Source: Bacteroidaceae bacterium
Lineage (GTDB): Bacteria; Bacteroidota; Bacteroidia; Bacteroidales; Bacteroidaceae
Direction: 5' to 3'
NCBI GenBank assembly: GCA_017633615.1
Contig: JAGBPB010000066.1
Location: 1 to 64,000 of the forward strand
Length of the DNA stretch: 64,000 bases
A model generated the notes under the pieces. The model saw nothing but the letters and a program-made list of their open reading frames with translations. It had not been told where the DNA came from and searched no databases. Both the position numbers and the translations under genes were made by a program. This document shows, piece after piece, positions 8,388-14,741 of the stretch (its first letter is position 1; each line of letters begins with the position of its first letter).

Positions 8388-8810
8388 ATGAAAGCGCCAA
8401 AACTCATTTCCCTCACGGTATTGCTGTTATTTCAGGCAGCCGTAACCACCGTGTTTGCTCAGGATAAGCCTAAGGCGGGTGATACGATCTCCGGTATCAT
8501 TAGTGATAAATATGGCCCCGCTATGATGATAAACGTAACGGAGCGTGATTCATTGGACCGTGTTGTAGCTCATTCCCTTACTGATTTTTGGGGTTATTTC
8601 TCTTTCCGTTTGGTAAGCCCTGAGAATAGGATACGTATAATTACTGTTGGTTATGAGACCGTAGATATTCCTATTGACACGACCTTCTTTGAGATTAAGA
8701 TGAAGGAATGGGATGAACTGCCTCAAGTAGAAATGAATACAGATTCAGGTTATCCGTATAAAGGTATACCCATACCTATACGTGAGGCGGCTAAATCAGT
8801 ATCCCACTAA
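8388..8810 (+). CDS. Short secreted protein: single regulatory-like module
   Basis: 140 residues: signal peptide (1-24) plus one copy of the carboxypeptidase-regulatory-like module (about 30-110), closely related to the N-termini of the genes at 254 and 6502. The C-terminal tail stops soon after (GIPIPIREAAKS), where the gene at 254 continues from a similar GPPIPIPLRD motif. It is therefore either a shortened copy or a natural single-module protein. The tail motif also resembles GIPIPLPEGE in the next gene, which suggests that pieces have been exchanged. Confidence 0.7.
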   Translation: MKAPKLISLTVLLLFQAAVTTVFAQDKPKAGDTISGIISDKYGPAMMINVTERDSLDRVVAHSLTDFWGYFSFRLVSPENRIRIITVGYETVDIPIDTTFFEIKMKEWDELPQVEMNTDSGYPYKGIPIPIREAAKSVSH

Positions 8811-8830
8811 GCAATGATGACAAAAAACTA

Positions 8831-8888
8831 TTTAACACAAGACGTATTTCCCATATAAATCAGTTTAGATAACAGGAAACCAAATCAG
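8831..8888 (+). repeat. Direct repeat flanking paralogue 3, right copy
   Basis: Second copy of the repeat at 8284-8340, ending just before the start of the gene at 8896. The conserved position ahead of start codons means that it may also carry a shared leader or regulatory site. Confidence 0.65.
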
Positions 8889-8895
8889 TTGCATT

Positions 8896-10131
8896 ATGAG
8901 AAAAATAATTTCGTCATTTGCTTTGGCATCAATAATGATGACTCTTTGCATTCCAGCAAGTGCTCAACATGAGTATGTTGACCTGGGCTTAAGTGTCAAA
9001 TGGGCAACATGCAATGTTGGTGCAGAAAAGCCGGAAGAAGTTGGTGGATTGTTCGCCTGGGGTGAGACTGACACCAAATCGGATTACAGTTACTCAACGT
9101 ATAAGTTCAGTAAAAACGGTAGTAAGGGAAGTTATACCAAGTACAGTGATAATGACAACAAGACTGTATTGGACTTGGAAGATGACGTGGCTCATGTCAA
9201 ATGGGGAGGCAGTTGGCGTATGCCTACATGGGAGGAGATGGATGAATTACGCAAAGAATGTACTTGGACATGGACTGAAGTGAACGGGATAGAGGGGTTT
9301 CGTGTAACAAGCAAAAAGGTTGGTTATGAAGACCGCTCCATTTTCCTCCCGGTTAACAAGTATAGTGACGCTGCTGCTATTGCAGAAGGAAAGTACCCTT
9401 CATACGGTGCATACTGGTCAAGCACACTATGTTATCTTCCAAGTGGGTTTATGTCGGAAGATCGTGACCATGCATGGGGATACATGCTCTGTAGAGATTA
9501 TCCCTTGGGGAACGGCGGCTACCGCAACGCCGGTGAGTCCGTCCGTCCCGTCTGCCCGCAAGTAGACATCAAGCATATTGTTGACACAGTATATGTACCT
9601 GATTCCTTGTTATACATAGAGAAGAGTGTCGTGCTTCCTGTTAAACAGGCAGAACAGATAGCTTTATTACGTAAGCTCCCTCATTTATGGTTATCAGATG
9701 AAGGAGATGTATATGTGTTTGGAAGCAAAATATCTGGCATAAAATTCAATGGGAAAGATGGTATAGAGTTTGTACGCTCGCCGGAATACTCCATCGTGTA
9801 TCTTCCGTTCCCACCTATTGGACCATTAGATCCTAATATAAAAGCTGTTACTGTAAAAATGGATGGTAAAGGCTCCCGTCCGTTAACTCCAGAAGAAATG
9901 AGAGAATATGGCTTGATAGGAATACCCATTCCACTCCCTGAAGGAGAAACCGTCGAGTCCTATCTGCTTAAGCAACCCGGCGTTCATAAGGATGAAGAAG
10001 GTAATATCATATATCCTAACGGCAGGAAACAGACGCCTGAAGACATAAAACAGATAGAACGGTTTACACACATATCAATTAAAGATTCCCTATTGAAATA
10101 TCAGCAGAAATATCAGCAACAGAATAAATAA
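8896..10131 (+). CDS. Secreted FISUMP-like (Fib_succ_major) domain protein
   Basis: 411 residues with signal peptide 1-23 (ending ASAQ). Residues about 25-215 match the 'Fibrobacter succinogenes major paralogous' type domain (EYVDLGLSVKWATCNVGA, GGSWRMPTWEEMDEL, YWSST, ESVRPVCP), a frequent extracellular domain of unknown ligand in Bacteroidales. The remaining ~190 residues are not recognised, but contain the GIPIPLPEGE motif seen at the ends of the paralogues at 254 and 8388, and end in a glutamine-rich tail. An envelope or surface role is likely. It precedes the MG2-type gene by 74 bases, which has its own promoter. Confidence 0.72.
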   Translation: MRKIISSFALASIMMTLCIPASAQHEYVDLGLSVKWATCNVGAEKPEEVGGLFAWGETDTKSDYSYSTYKFSKNGSKGSYTKYSDNDNKTVLDLEDDVAHVKWGGSWRMPTWEEMDELRKECTWTWTEVNGIEGFRVTSKKVGYEDRSIFLPVNKYSDAAAIAEGKYPSYGAYWSSTLCYLPSGFMSEDRDHAWGYMLCRDYPLGNGGYRNAGESVRPVCPQVDIKHIVDTVYVPDSLLYIEKSVVLPVKQAEQIALLRKLPHLWLSDEGDVYVFGSKISGIKFNGKDGIEFVRSPEYSIVYLPFPPIGPLDPNIKAVTVKMDGKGSRPLTPEEMREYGLIGIPIPLPEGETVESYLLKQPGVHKDEEGNIIYPNGRKQTPEDIKQIERFTHISIKDSLLKYQQKYQQQNK

Positions 10132-10169
10132 TGGCCGCAATGAAGGTCGTCCCGTCTGCAAATAAATTA

Positions 10170-10200
10170 TTGTCGTCATCATTATAAATAAATATATTTG
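10170..10200 (+). promoter_or_regulatory. Promoter placed 5 bases before the start codon
   Basis: TTG (10170-10172), a 20-base spacer and a perfect TATATTTG (10193-10200). The ATG at 10206 follows after only five bases, so the transcript would begin at or next to the start codon (leaderless). Confidence 0.6.
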
Positions 10201-10205
10201 TGGTG

Positions 10206-12824
10206 ATGAAGCGTATAGTTCTTGCCGCAGCTTTAACGGTTTGGTGCACGGTATTGTTTGCAGACAGTATCCCTGACGCATCGCGCCATATCGGTCAGGA
10301 ACTCATCCGCTTCAGCCAGGACATCAGTAAGTTCAACTCTATCTATCCGCAGGAGAAAGTCTATCTCCAGTTTGACAACACCTCGTACTATTCTGGTGAA
10401 ACAATTTGGTTCAAGGCCTTTGTAGTCAATGCGTCGTCACTTGGACAGGCGCAAAGCAAGGTGCTGTATGTGGACCTTATCTCACCCACAGGCGTTCTGC
10501 TCAAGCAGCAGAAACTTAAGATTGAGAATGGCCAAGCCGATGGTTCTTTCTCCCTTCTGGATGGCGCTGTGTCACAAGCACGCATAAAACGTGGCATGAT
10601 AGGTTATCCCAGCGGTTTTTATGAGGTCCGTGCATATACTAACTATATGCTCAACTTCAGTGAGGAAACAGTATTCTCCCGCGTATTTGCCGTTTATGAG
10701 AAACCCCAGCAGGAGGGAGGCTACTACACAGAGAACCCCACCATAAAGCAGCACAAGCGGGAATCCTGGGAAATCCGTCCTAAGACTGAAAAACCAGGTA
10801 AGATCAACTGCTCATTCTATCCTGAAGGTGGCCACATCATAATGGGCAAGCCCTGCCGCATAGCTTTCAAGATAACTGATGATACCGGATTAGGGGTTGA
10901 CGCCACAGGGGTTCTTAAAAGCAGTGGCCTGACCTTCTCAACGCTCCATGATGGCATGGGCTTCTTTACATTCATACCCCAGAACAATCGCAATCTGGTT
11001 GAAATAACCGTAGGAGATAAATCACAAACTTTTGAACTGCCACGCACAGAGAGTATAGGCTGTGCTCTCTCCGTTAATCCTTACGGCACGGATAGCGTAA
11101 AACTTAAAGTTGACTGTACATCAGGTTTGGCTGACAACTGCATCGGCATGACTTTGACCTGCCGAGGTGAACTAGTGGAGTTCTGTACTTTTGATATTAA
11201 CCAACCTGTAGAGAAAACCATCTCTATGCGCGGCGTACCTGAAGGCGTATGCCGCATACACATATTTGACAGTGCAGGTAATATCTACGCTAGCCGTTCC
11301 ATCTACCATCATAGCGGTGAGTTCAAGGCTCCGGAACTGGAGGTCATCCCGGACAAACAATACTATAATCCGTTTGAAAAAGTTGCGTTAAGTTTCAGTC
11401 TCAAGGATGGGCAAGGCAATCCTTTACAGAACAGTTTCTGTCTCTCCGTGCGTGATGTCCGTGGTCAGGCTAACGCGTGTGCTGATGATTTGCGTACATC
11501 ACTCTTGCTTTCATCGGACCTGAAAGGACTCATAGAGAATCCTTCATGGTATTTTGAATCAGATGGCCCTGAACGCGACCAGGCTCTTGACCTGCTCATG
11601 CTTGTGCAGGGATGGGAACGTTATGACTGGATGACCATGACCGGACAGAAGGACTTTAGCGGGTCACATCATCTTGAAAAGTCATTGGCAATGAACGGTT
11701 GGATACTGAACTCATCGGGCAAGAAGACTCTTGCAGGCATCAAGATAAATGCCCTGTTGGCCATGCAGACGCAGGATGAGCGTATAACCAGAAAATACTC
11801 CTGCGCAACTGATACATCGGGCTATTTCAGCATAGATATAGAACCGGAATTCTATGGCAGGGCTTCATTTGGAATTCATGCCAAAGTGCGCAAACGCCTG
11901 ATAGGCCCCGATGCTCGTATTATGTTTGAGCGTTCCATGAAACCGGCCATACGTCCATACTTGCAGCAGGAACTTGTATTCAACAGCAGGCTGAGCATGC
12001 CTGTCCAATCCCATGGTATAAAACAGCAGGATATAGATGACCAACTTCCCGCTGTCATTAATGTCGATGAAGGTATCTTGTTGCCTGACGTTGACATAAG
12101 CGAGAAACGCAAGTACATAGACTACTTTACATTTACCGCCTATGATGTAGGCACGGATGCGGAGGTTGAAATGGACAAGGGTGAATACACCACTGATATG
12201 ATGGGCTACCTTATTGACAAAGGCTATGCGTTCTTCAATACGCTAAATGAGGGAGTTCTCATTAACGGATACAAACCGTTCTTCTACATCCATGATGCCA
12301 ACAGCTTCTATTATGCCGGCTCAAACGCAAACCCTGACACCAAGTACCTTAAAAGCATTCTGGTTTACGATGATCTGGTATCTATGGCCGATATACTTAA
12401 GGAATGTACCTTGATGCCCAAGGACATGAGAAATCCCCTAACGTCTCCTTTTATCTCCATCAAGGAATACGCCCCTGAGTTTGATCGTGAACTTAACGAG
12501 CGGTATCTGCTTATTGACATCCTTGTAAAGGAGCGTAAAGACCTGGGTAAAAAAGGAGATATCTACAACATAAACAAACGCATCACCACTATAGACGGTT
12601 ATTCCGTTCCTTACGGTTTCTACTCACCCCAATACCCCGATGGCCCCGTCTTGGGCGATGTGGATTATCGCCGCACGCTTTATTGGAACCCTAACGTAGA
12701 AACTGATTCAACAGGCACAGCCCAAGTGGAGTTCTACAACAACTCCTACAGCACCAGATTCAATATAAGCGGAGCAGGGATGACTACATCAGGCATTCCT
12801 TATATCTTGAATCAGAACTGGTAA
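10206..12824 (+). CDS. MG2-domain (alpha-2-macroglobulin-like) envelope protein
   Basis: 872 residues. A signal peptide (about 1-20, ending LFADS) is followed by an MG2-type domain (EKVYLQFDNTSYYSGETIWF, then VYEVRAYT-like FYEVRAYTNYM). The middle holds further macroglobulin-like beta domains. Around residues 620-700 is a degenerate TonB-plug-like part (LLPDVDISEKRKYIDYF, EGVLINGYKPFFYIHD), and the C-terminus has the family ending WNPNVETDSTGTAQVEFYNN. Such proteins are widespread in Bacteroidetes, periplasmic or outer-membrane, and often near TonB systems; the role is not settled. In-frame GTG codons at 10200 and 10203 were rejected because they overlap the -7 box. Confidence 0.78.
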   Translation: MKRIVLAAALTVWCTVLFADSIPDASRHIGQELIRFSQDISKFNSIYPQEKVYLQFDNTSYYSGETIWFKAFVVNASSLGQAQSKVLYVDLISPTGVLLKQQKLKIENGQADGSFSLLDGAVSQARIKRGMIGYPSGFYEVRAYTNYMLNFSEETVFSRVFAVYEKPQQEGGYYTENPTIKQHKRESWEIRPKTEKPGKINCSFYPEGGHIIMGKPCRIAFKITDDTGLGVDATGVLKSSGLTFSTLHDGMGFFTFIPQNNRNLVEITVGDKSQTFELPRTESIGCALSVNPYGTDSVKLKVDCTSGLADNCIGMTLTCRGELVEFCTFDINQPVEKTISMRGVPEGVCRIHIFDSAGNIYASRSIYHHSGEFKAPELEVIPDKQYYNPFEKVALSFSLKDGQGNPLQNSFCLSVRDVRGQANACADDLRTSLLLSSDLKGLIENPSWYFESDGPERDQALDLLMLVQGWERYDWMTMTGQKDFSGSHHLEKSLAMNGWILNSSGKKTLAGIKINALLAMQTQDERITRKYSCATDTSGYFSIDIEPEFYGRASFGIHAKVRKRLIGPDARIMFERSMKPAIRPYLQQELVFNSRLSMPVQSHGIKQQDIDDQLPAVINVDEGILLPDVDISEKRKYIDYFTFTAYDVGTDAEVEMDKGEYTTDMMGYLIDKGYAFFNTLNEGVLINGYKPFFYIHDANSFYYAGSNANPDTKYLKSILVYDDLVSMADILKECTLMPKDMRNPLTSPFISIKEYAPEFDRELNERYLLIDILVKERKDLGKKGDIYNINKRITTIDGYSVPYGFYSPQYPDGPVLGDVDYRRTLYWNPNVETDSTGTAQVEFYNNSYSTRFNISGAGMTTSGIPYILNQNW

Positions 12825-12858
12825 ATAACACATCAAGTAGCTTGCGTCCTATGCTGAG

Positions 12859-12987
12859 TTAACAATATATTTCCCCCTCCGGCTCAATCTCCTCCAAATA
12901 AACCACCAGGTCCAAATCTTCATAAACGTTAATAACCCTGTGGCCGCCGTCAAAATGGGGATTATAATTTCTAGTTCGCAGATGCAT
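12859..12987 (-). CDS. Possible small protein or C-terminal gene fragment
   Basis: 42 residues starting MHLRTRNYNPHFDGGHRVIN and continuing acidic (YEDLDLVVYLEEIEPEGE) to a stop. The sequence looks protein-like rather than random. The open frame begins inside the tandem repeat of copy 2, so it could be a small gene or the 3' end of a gene cut by that repeat. I do not recognise the family. Confidence 0.3.
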   Translation of the reverse strand: MHLRTRNYNPHFDGGHRVINVYEDLDLVVYLEEIEPEGEIYC

Positions 12988-13000
12988 TAGGTGTTGGCAA

Positions 13001-13183
13001 TCCTTACTGAATCCTTACTGAAAATTTCACAACTCACCGGAACTCCTCGGAATACGTTTTTTGGGAATTATAACAGTATCAGTAATTTATGCCAAAAATA
13101 TATTCCTATAGTTTCCTGCCAAATGTTCTCGTATGCTCCACAAAACAGAGGTCGCTTAGGCGGCCTCTTGTTTTATGGAGCAT
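13001..13183 (+). repeat. Dispersed repeat, copy 2 (tandem plus long hairpin)
   Basis: Tandem TCCTTACTGAA-TCCTTACTGAA (13001-13022), then CTCGGAATACGTTTTTTG, then TATTCCTATAGTTTCCTG, then TTCTCGTATGCTCCAC leading into an imperfect ~23-base-stem hairpin (13133-13183; loop TTAG). Blocks and order match copy 1. The flank after the hairpin, CATGTGGACCTTGT, matches copy 3 (CATGTAGACCTTGT). It sits upstream of the toxin-antitoxin module. Confidence 0.75.
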
Positions 13184-13358
13184 GTGGACCTTGTTTTATT
13201 TTGCTTCGCAAAAGCGCTCCATTTCATTTCGCTTGGCGGCCCTCCGGGTCCGCGTTCTCGCTCCAAGCATTCGCTCGCCCCAATACGTTTGTACCTGACC
13301 CGTCCTAATTTTCCCCATTTTTTCGGAATACAAGCCATCAGTTTTTATCTTGATTTCT

Positions 13359-13389
13359 TTTGTTGTACAAAATATTGTACGTACTTTTG
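13359..13389 (+). promoter_or_regulatory. yefM-type promoter with TGTACA operator pair
   Basis: TTTG (13359-13362), a 19-base spacer and TACTTTTG (13382-13389) form a good Bacteroidetes promoter. The spacer contains TGTACA (13364-13369) and TGTACG (13376-13381), with centres exactly 12 bases apart, inside the palindrome GTACAA-AATA-TTGTAC. In E. coli the YefM antitoxin binds TGTACA motifs spaced in this way to repress its own operon, so autoregulation is likely here. Confidence 0.7.
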
Positions 13390-13406
13390 CGGCAAAATAG
13401 ACAGCT

Positions 13407-13646
13407 ATGGTTACAACAACTATTTCTGATTTTAGAAAAAGCATAAAGGATTATGTAGATACGGTCATTACAAGTAATGAGCCGGTATTGATAAATCGTG
13501 GCAGACAGGGAGCCGTGCTTGTATCGCTTGATGAGTACAATGTTCTGGCCCGCACAGCTTCTATTCTGAACTCAAGAAGCGCGATTGATATTGTTGATGC
13601 TTCACGCGATCAAAAGTTTGTAGAGGTTGATATTGATGCACTATGA
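13407..13646 (+). CDS. yefM: YefM/Phd-family antitoxin
   Basis: 79 residues matching the Phd/YefM antitoxin family: MVTTTISDFRKSIKDYVD is the N-terminal DNA-binding part, followed by EPVLINRGRQGAVLVSLDEY, the family hallmark. The C-terminal ~25 residues (AIDIVDASRDQKFVEVDID) would be the flexible toxin-binding tail. It overlaps the next gene by four bases (ATGA), as is normal for this type of module, and a TGTACA-type operator lies in its promoter. The antitoxin presumably neutralises the YoeB-like partner and represses the operon. Confidence 0.88.
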   Translation: MVTTTISDFRKSIKDYVDTVITSNEPVLINRGRQGAVLVSLDEYNVLARTASILNSRSAIDIVDASRDQKFVEVDIDAL

Positions 13647-14392
13647 AACTTTTGTTTACACCTGAGGCTCTTGAATCATATCAGAAGATAAAACTCGCAT
13701 CCCAGCAAGAAGCCGATAAGGTCAAAGAGATACTAAAGGAGATCTTGCTTCATCCGGAAGAGGGTCAGGGTAATCCTGTACCATTAACAGGTGCGTTATC
13801 AGGGCTATGGAGTAGGGAGTATGGCATTCAGCAGCAGATAGTCTATTCTGCTAATAAGGACGAGGTCAAAATCTATGCCGTAGGACAAAGCATTATTCCG
13901 GCGAATCAGATTGGATCTGTCGGATTATCCCAGACACAATACAGCGAGCAGGAGTACCGCTCTGTCCTTAATCAAATGGCCGCAAACCGCGGAAAGGGTG
14001 AAGACCCCAAAGTTGGAATATTCTGGTATAACGTGGGGCGCGATGAACTGTTTGGTGTGGTATCGCACCCTTTAAACGATTATTCCAGAGCTAATGCTTC
14101 GGACGGAAGGATAACGTGCTCAGAACTGCATGAGGATGTCTGGAAAAAGGAATTCCACAAACAACGTTATAAGGGGGACAACAGTGGGCCTTTCATAGGG
14201 GCATATCAAGACAAACCGCGTGGACGCATATTTTACAACATTGAGACTGATACATTTGAAGTGGCCGCAGGCAAATGGCTCCAGGAATATCCGCATGTCT
14301 ATGATATGATTCTGCGAGAGTTCAACCTCCCACCTGAAAGGACTTCCGCGAAATATGCGGTACACTGGGATATCGGGCAGTCCTGGCAATAA
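13643..14392 (+). CDS. YoeB-like protein with substituted catalytic residues and a large C-terminal extension
   Basis: 249 residues. Residues 1-84 align without gaps to E. coli YoeB, a ribosome-dependent mRNA endonuclease (MKLLFTPEALESYQKI; GNPVPLTGALSGLWSREYG). The YoeB catalytic residues Glu46, Arg65, His83 and Tyr84 are replaced here by Val46, Gln65, Ser83 and Ile84, so RNase activity of this domain is doubtful. Residues about 85-249 form an additional domain not present in YoeB (KVGIFWYNVGRDELFGVVSH; ASDGRITCSELHEDVWKKEF; GAYQDKPRGRIFYN). I do not know its function; the conserved-looking His/Cys/Glu/Arg residues would fit an enzyme or binding domain. The gene is translationally coupled to the antitoxin. 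It may be an altered toxin whose effector is the extension, or a decayed toxin retained as co-repressor. Confidence 0.8.
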   Translation: MKLLFTPEALESYQKIKLASQQEADKVKEILKEILLHPEEGQGNPVPLTGALSGLWSREYGIQQQIVYSANKDEVKIYAVGQSIIPANQIGSVGLSQTQYSEQEYRSVLNQMAANRGKGEDPKVGIFWYNVGRDELFGVVSHPLNDYSRANASDGRITCSELHEDVWKKEFHKQRYKGDNSGPFIGAYQDKPRGRIFYNIETDTFEVAAGKWLQEYPHVYDMILREFNLPPERTSAKYAVHWDIGQSWQ

Positions 14393-14413
14393 GAATAATT
14401 GTAATAAAACGAT

Positions 14414-14545
14414 ATGAGACATTTAATCGTTGCTTTGATACTGTTGTTATTGTGTTCTCCCTGCTTCTCCAAGATGAGACATCTGGAGAGAAAGGAAGAG
14501 TCTAAACGGAAAAGAATTTGGAAATCGGTACTGAATCGGTACTGA
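14414..14545 (+). CDS. Possible small secreted or membrane peptide
   Basis: 43 residues: MRHLIVALILLLLCSPCFSK looks like a signal peptide or membrane helix, followed by a very basic tail (RHLERKEESKRKRIWKSVLN). It begins 21 bases after the YoeB-like gene and its last codons lie in the GGTACTGAA tandem repeat of copy 3. The hydrophobic-plus-basic design recalls small membrane peptides, but it could be chance. Confidence 0.3.
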   Translation: MRHLIVALILLLLCSPCFSKMRHLERKEESKRKRIWKSVLNRY

Positions 14546-14738
14546 ATAATACAAAAAACATAGGAAACTATTGGAAATCACTTTTCCGAAAAACCTATTA
14601 CAACATATCTGTAGGGCCGAAATTCTTCCAATGGCTTATGGAAAGATGGACTCGTATGCTTCACAAAATAAGGGCCGCGATTGCGGCCCTTATTTTGTGA
14701 AGCATGTAGACCTTGTCAATCGGTACCCATTCGGTACC
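14525..14738 (+). repeat. Dispersed repeat, copy 3 (tandems plus perfect 23-bp hairpin)
   Basis: Tandem TCGGTACTGAA-TCGGTACTGAA (14525-14546); GGAAAC...GGAAA...CTTTTCCG; then GACTCGTATGCTTCAC and a perfect 23-base stem (14656-14678 with 14683-14705, loop GATT). CATGTAGACCTTGT follows, and then a second tandem, CGGTACCCATT-CGGTACCAT (14721-14738). It is the most complete of the three copies, with GGTAC tandems on both sides. The hairpin probably also terminates transcription from both flanking genes. Confidence 0.78.
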
Positions 14739-14741
14739 ATT

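Larger units (their letters stand above)
12825..13406. other. Gene-poor region with repeat copy 2 and the toxin-antitoxin promoter
   Basis: This 582-base stretch holds a possible 42-residue leftward ORF (12859-12987), repeat copy 2 (13001-13183), a GC-rich tract at 13200-13300 with a small hairpin (TTTTGCTTCGCAAAA), and the promoter/operator of the antitoxin gene (13359-13389). Nothing else is recognised. Confidence 0.6.
14393..14741. other. Gap holding a putative 43-residue peptide and repeat copy 3
   Basis: This 349-base stretch contains a possible small secreted peptide gene (14414-14545) and repeat copy 3 with its 23-base perfect hairpin. Nothing else is recognised. Confidence 0.6.

Noticed and set aside
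10388..11360. Several leftward frames of 60-76 codons inside the MG2-type gene
   Set aside because: They lie opposite a long, well-supported coding region, lack family features and promoters, and are antisense shadows.
13133..13183. Integron attC site
   Set aside because: The hairpin is long and stem-sequence-variable, but I cannot find the attC core (GTTRRRY) or any integron integrase in the window. Kept only as a hairpin repeat with cassette-like position.
13184..13330. Extra gene in the GC-rich tract after repeat copy 2
   Set aside because: Both strands have short open frames rich in Arg/Ser/Pro with no start context or family resemblance; probably part of the repeat flank.
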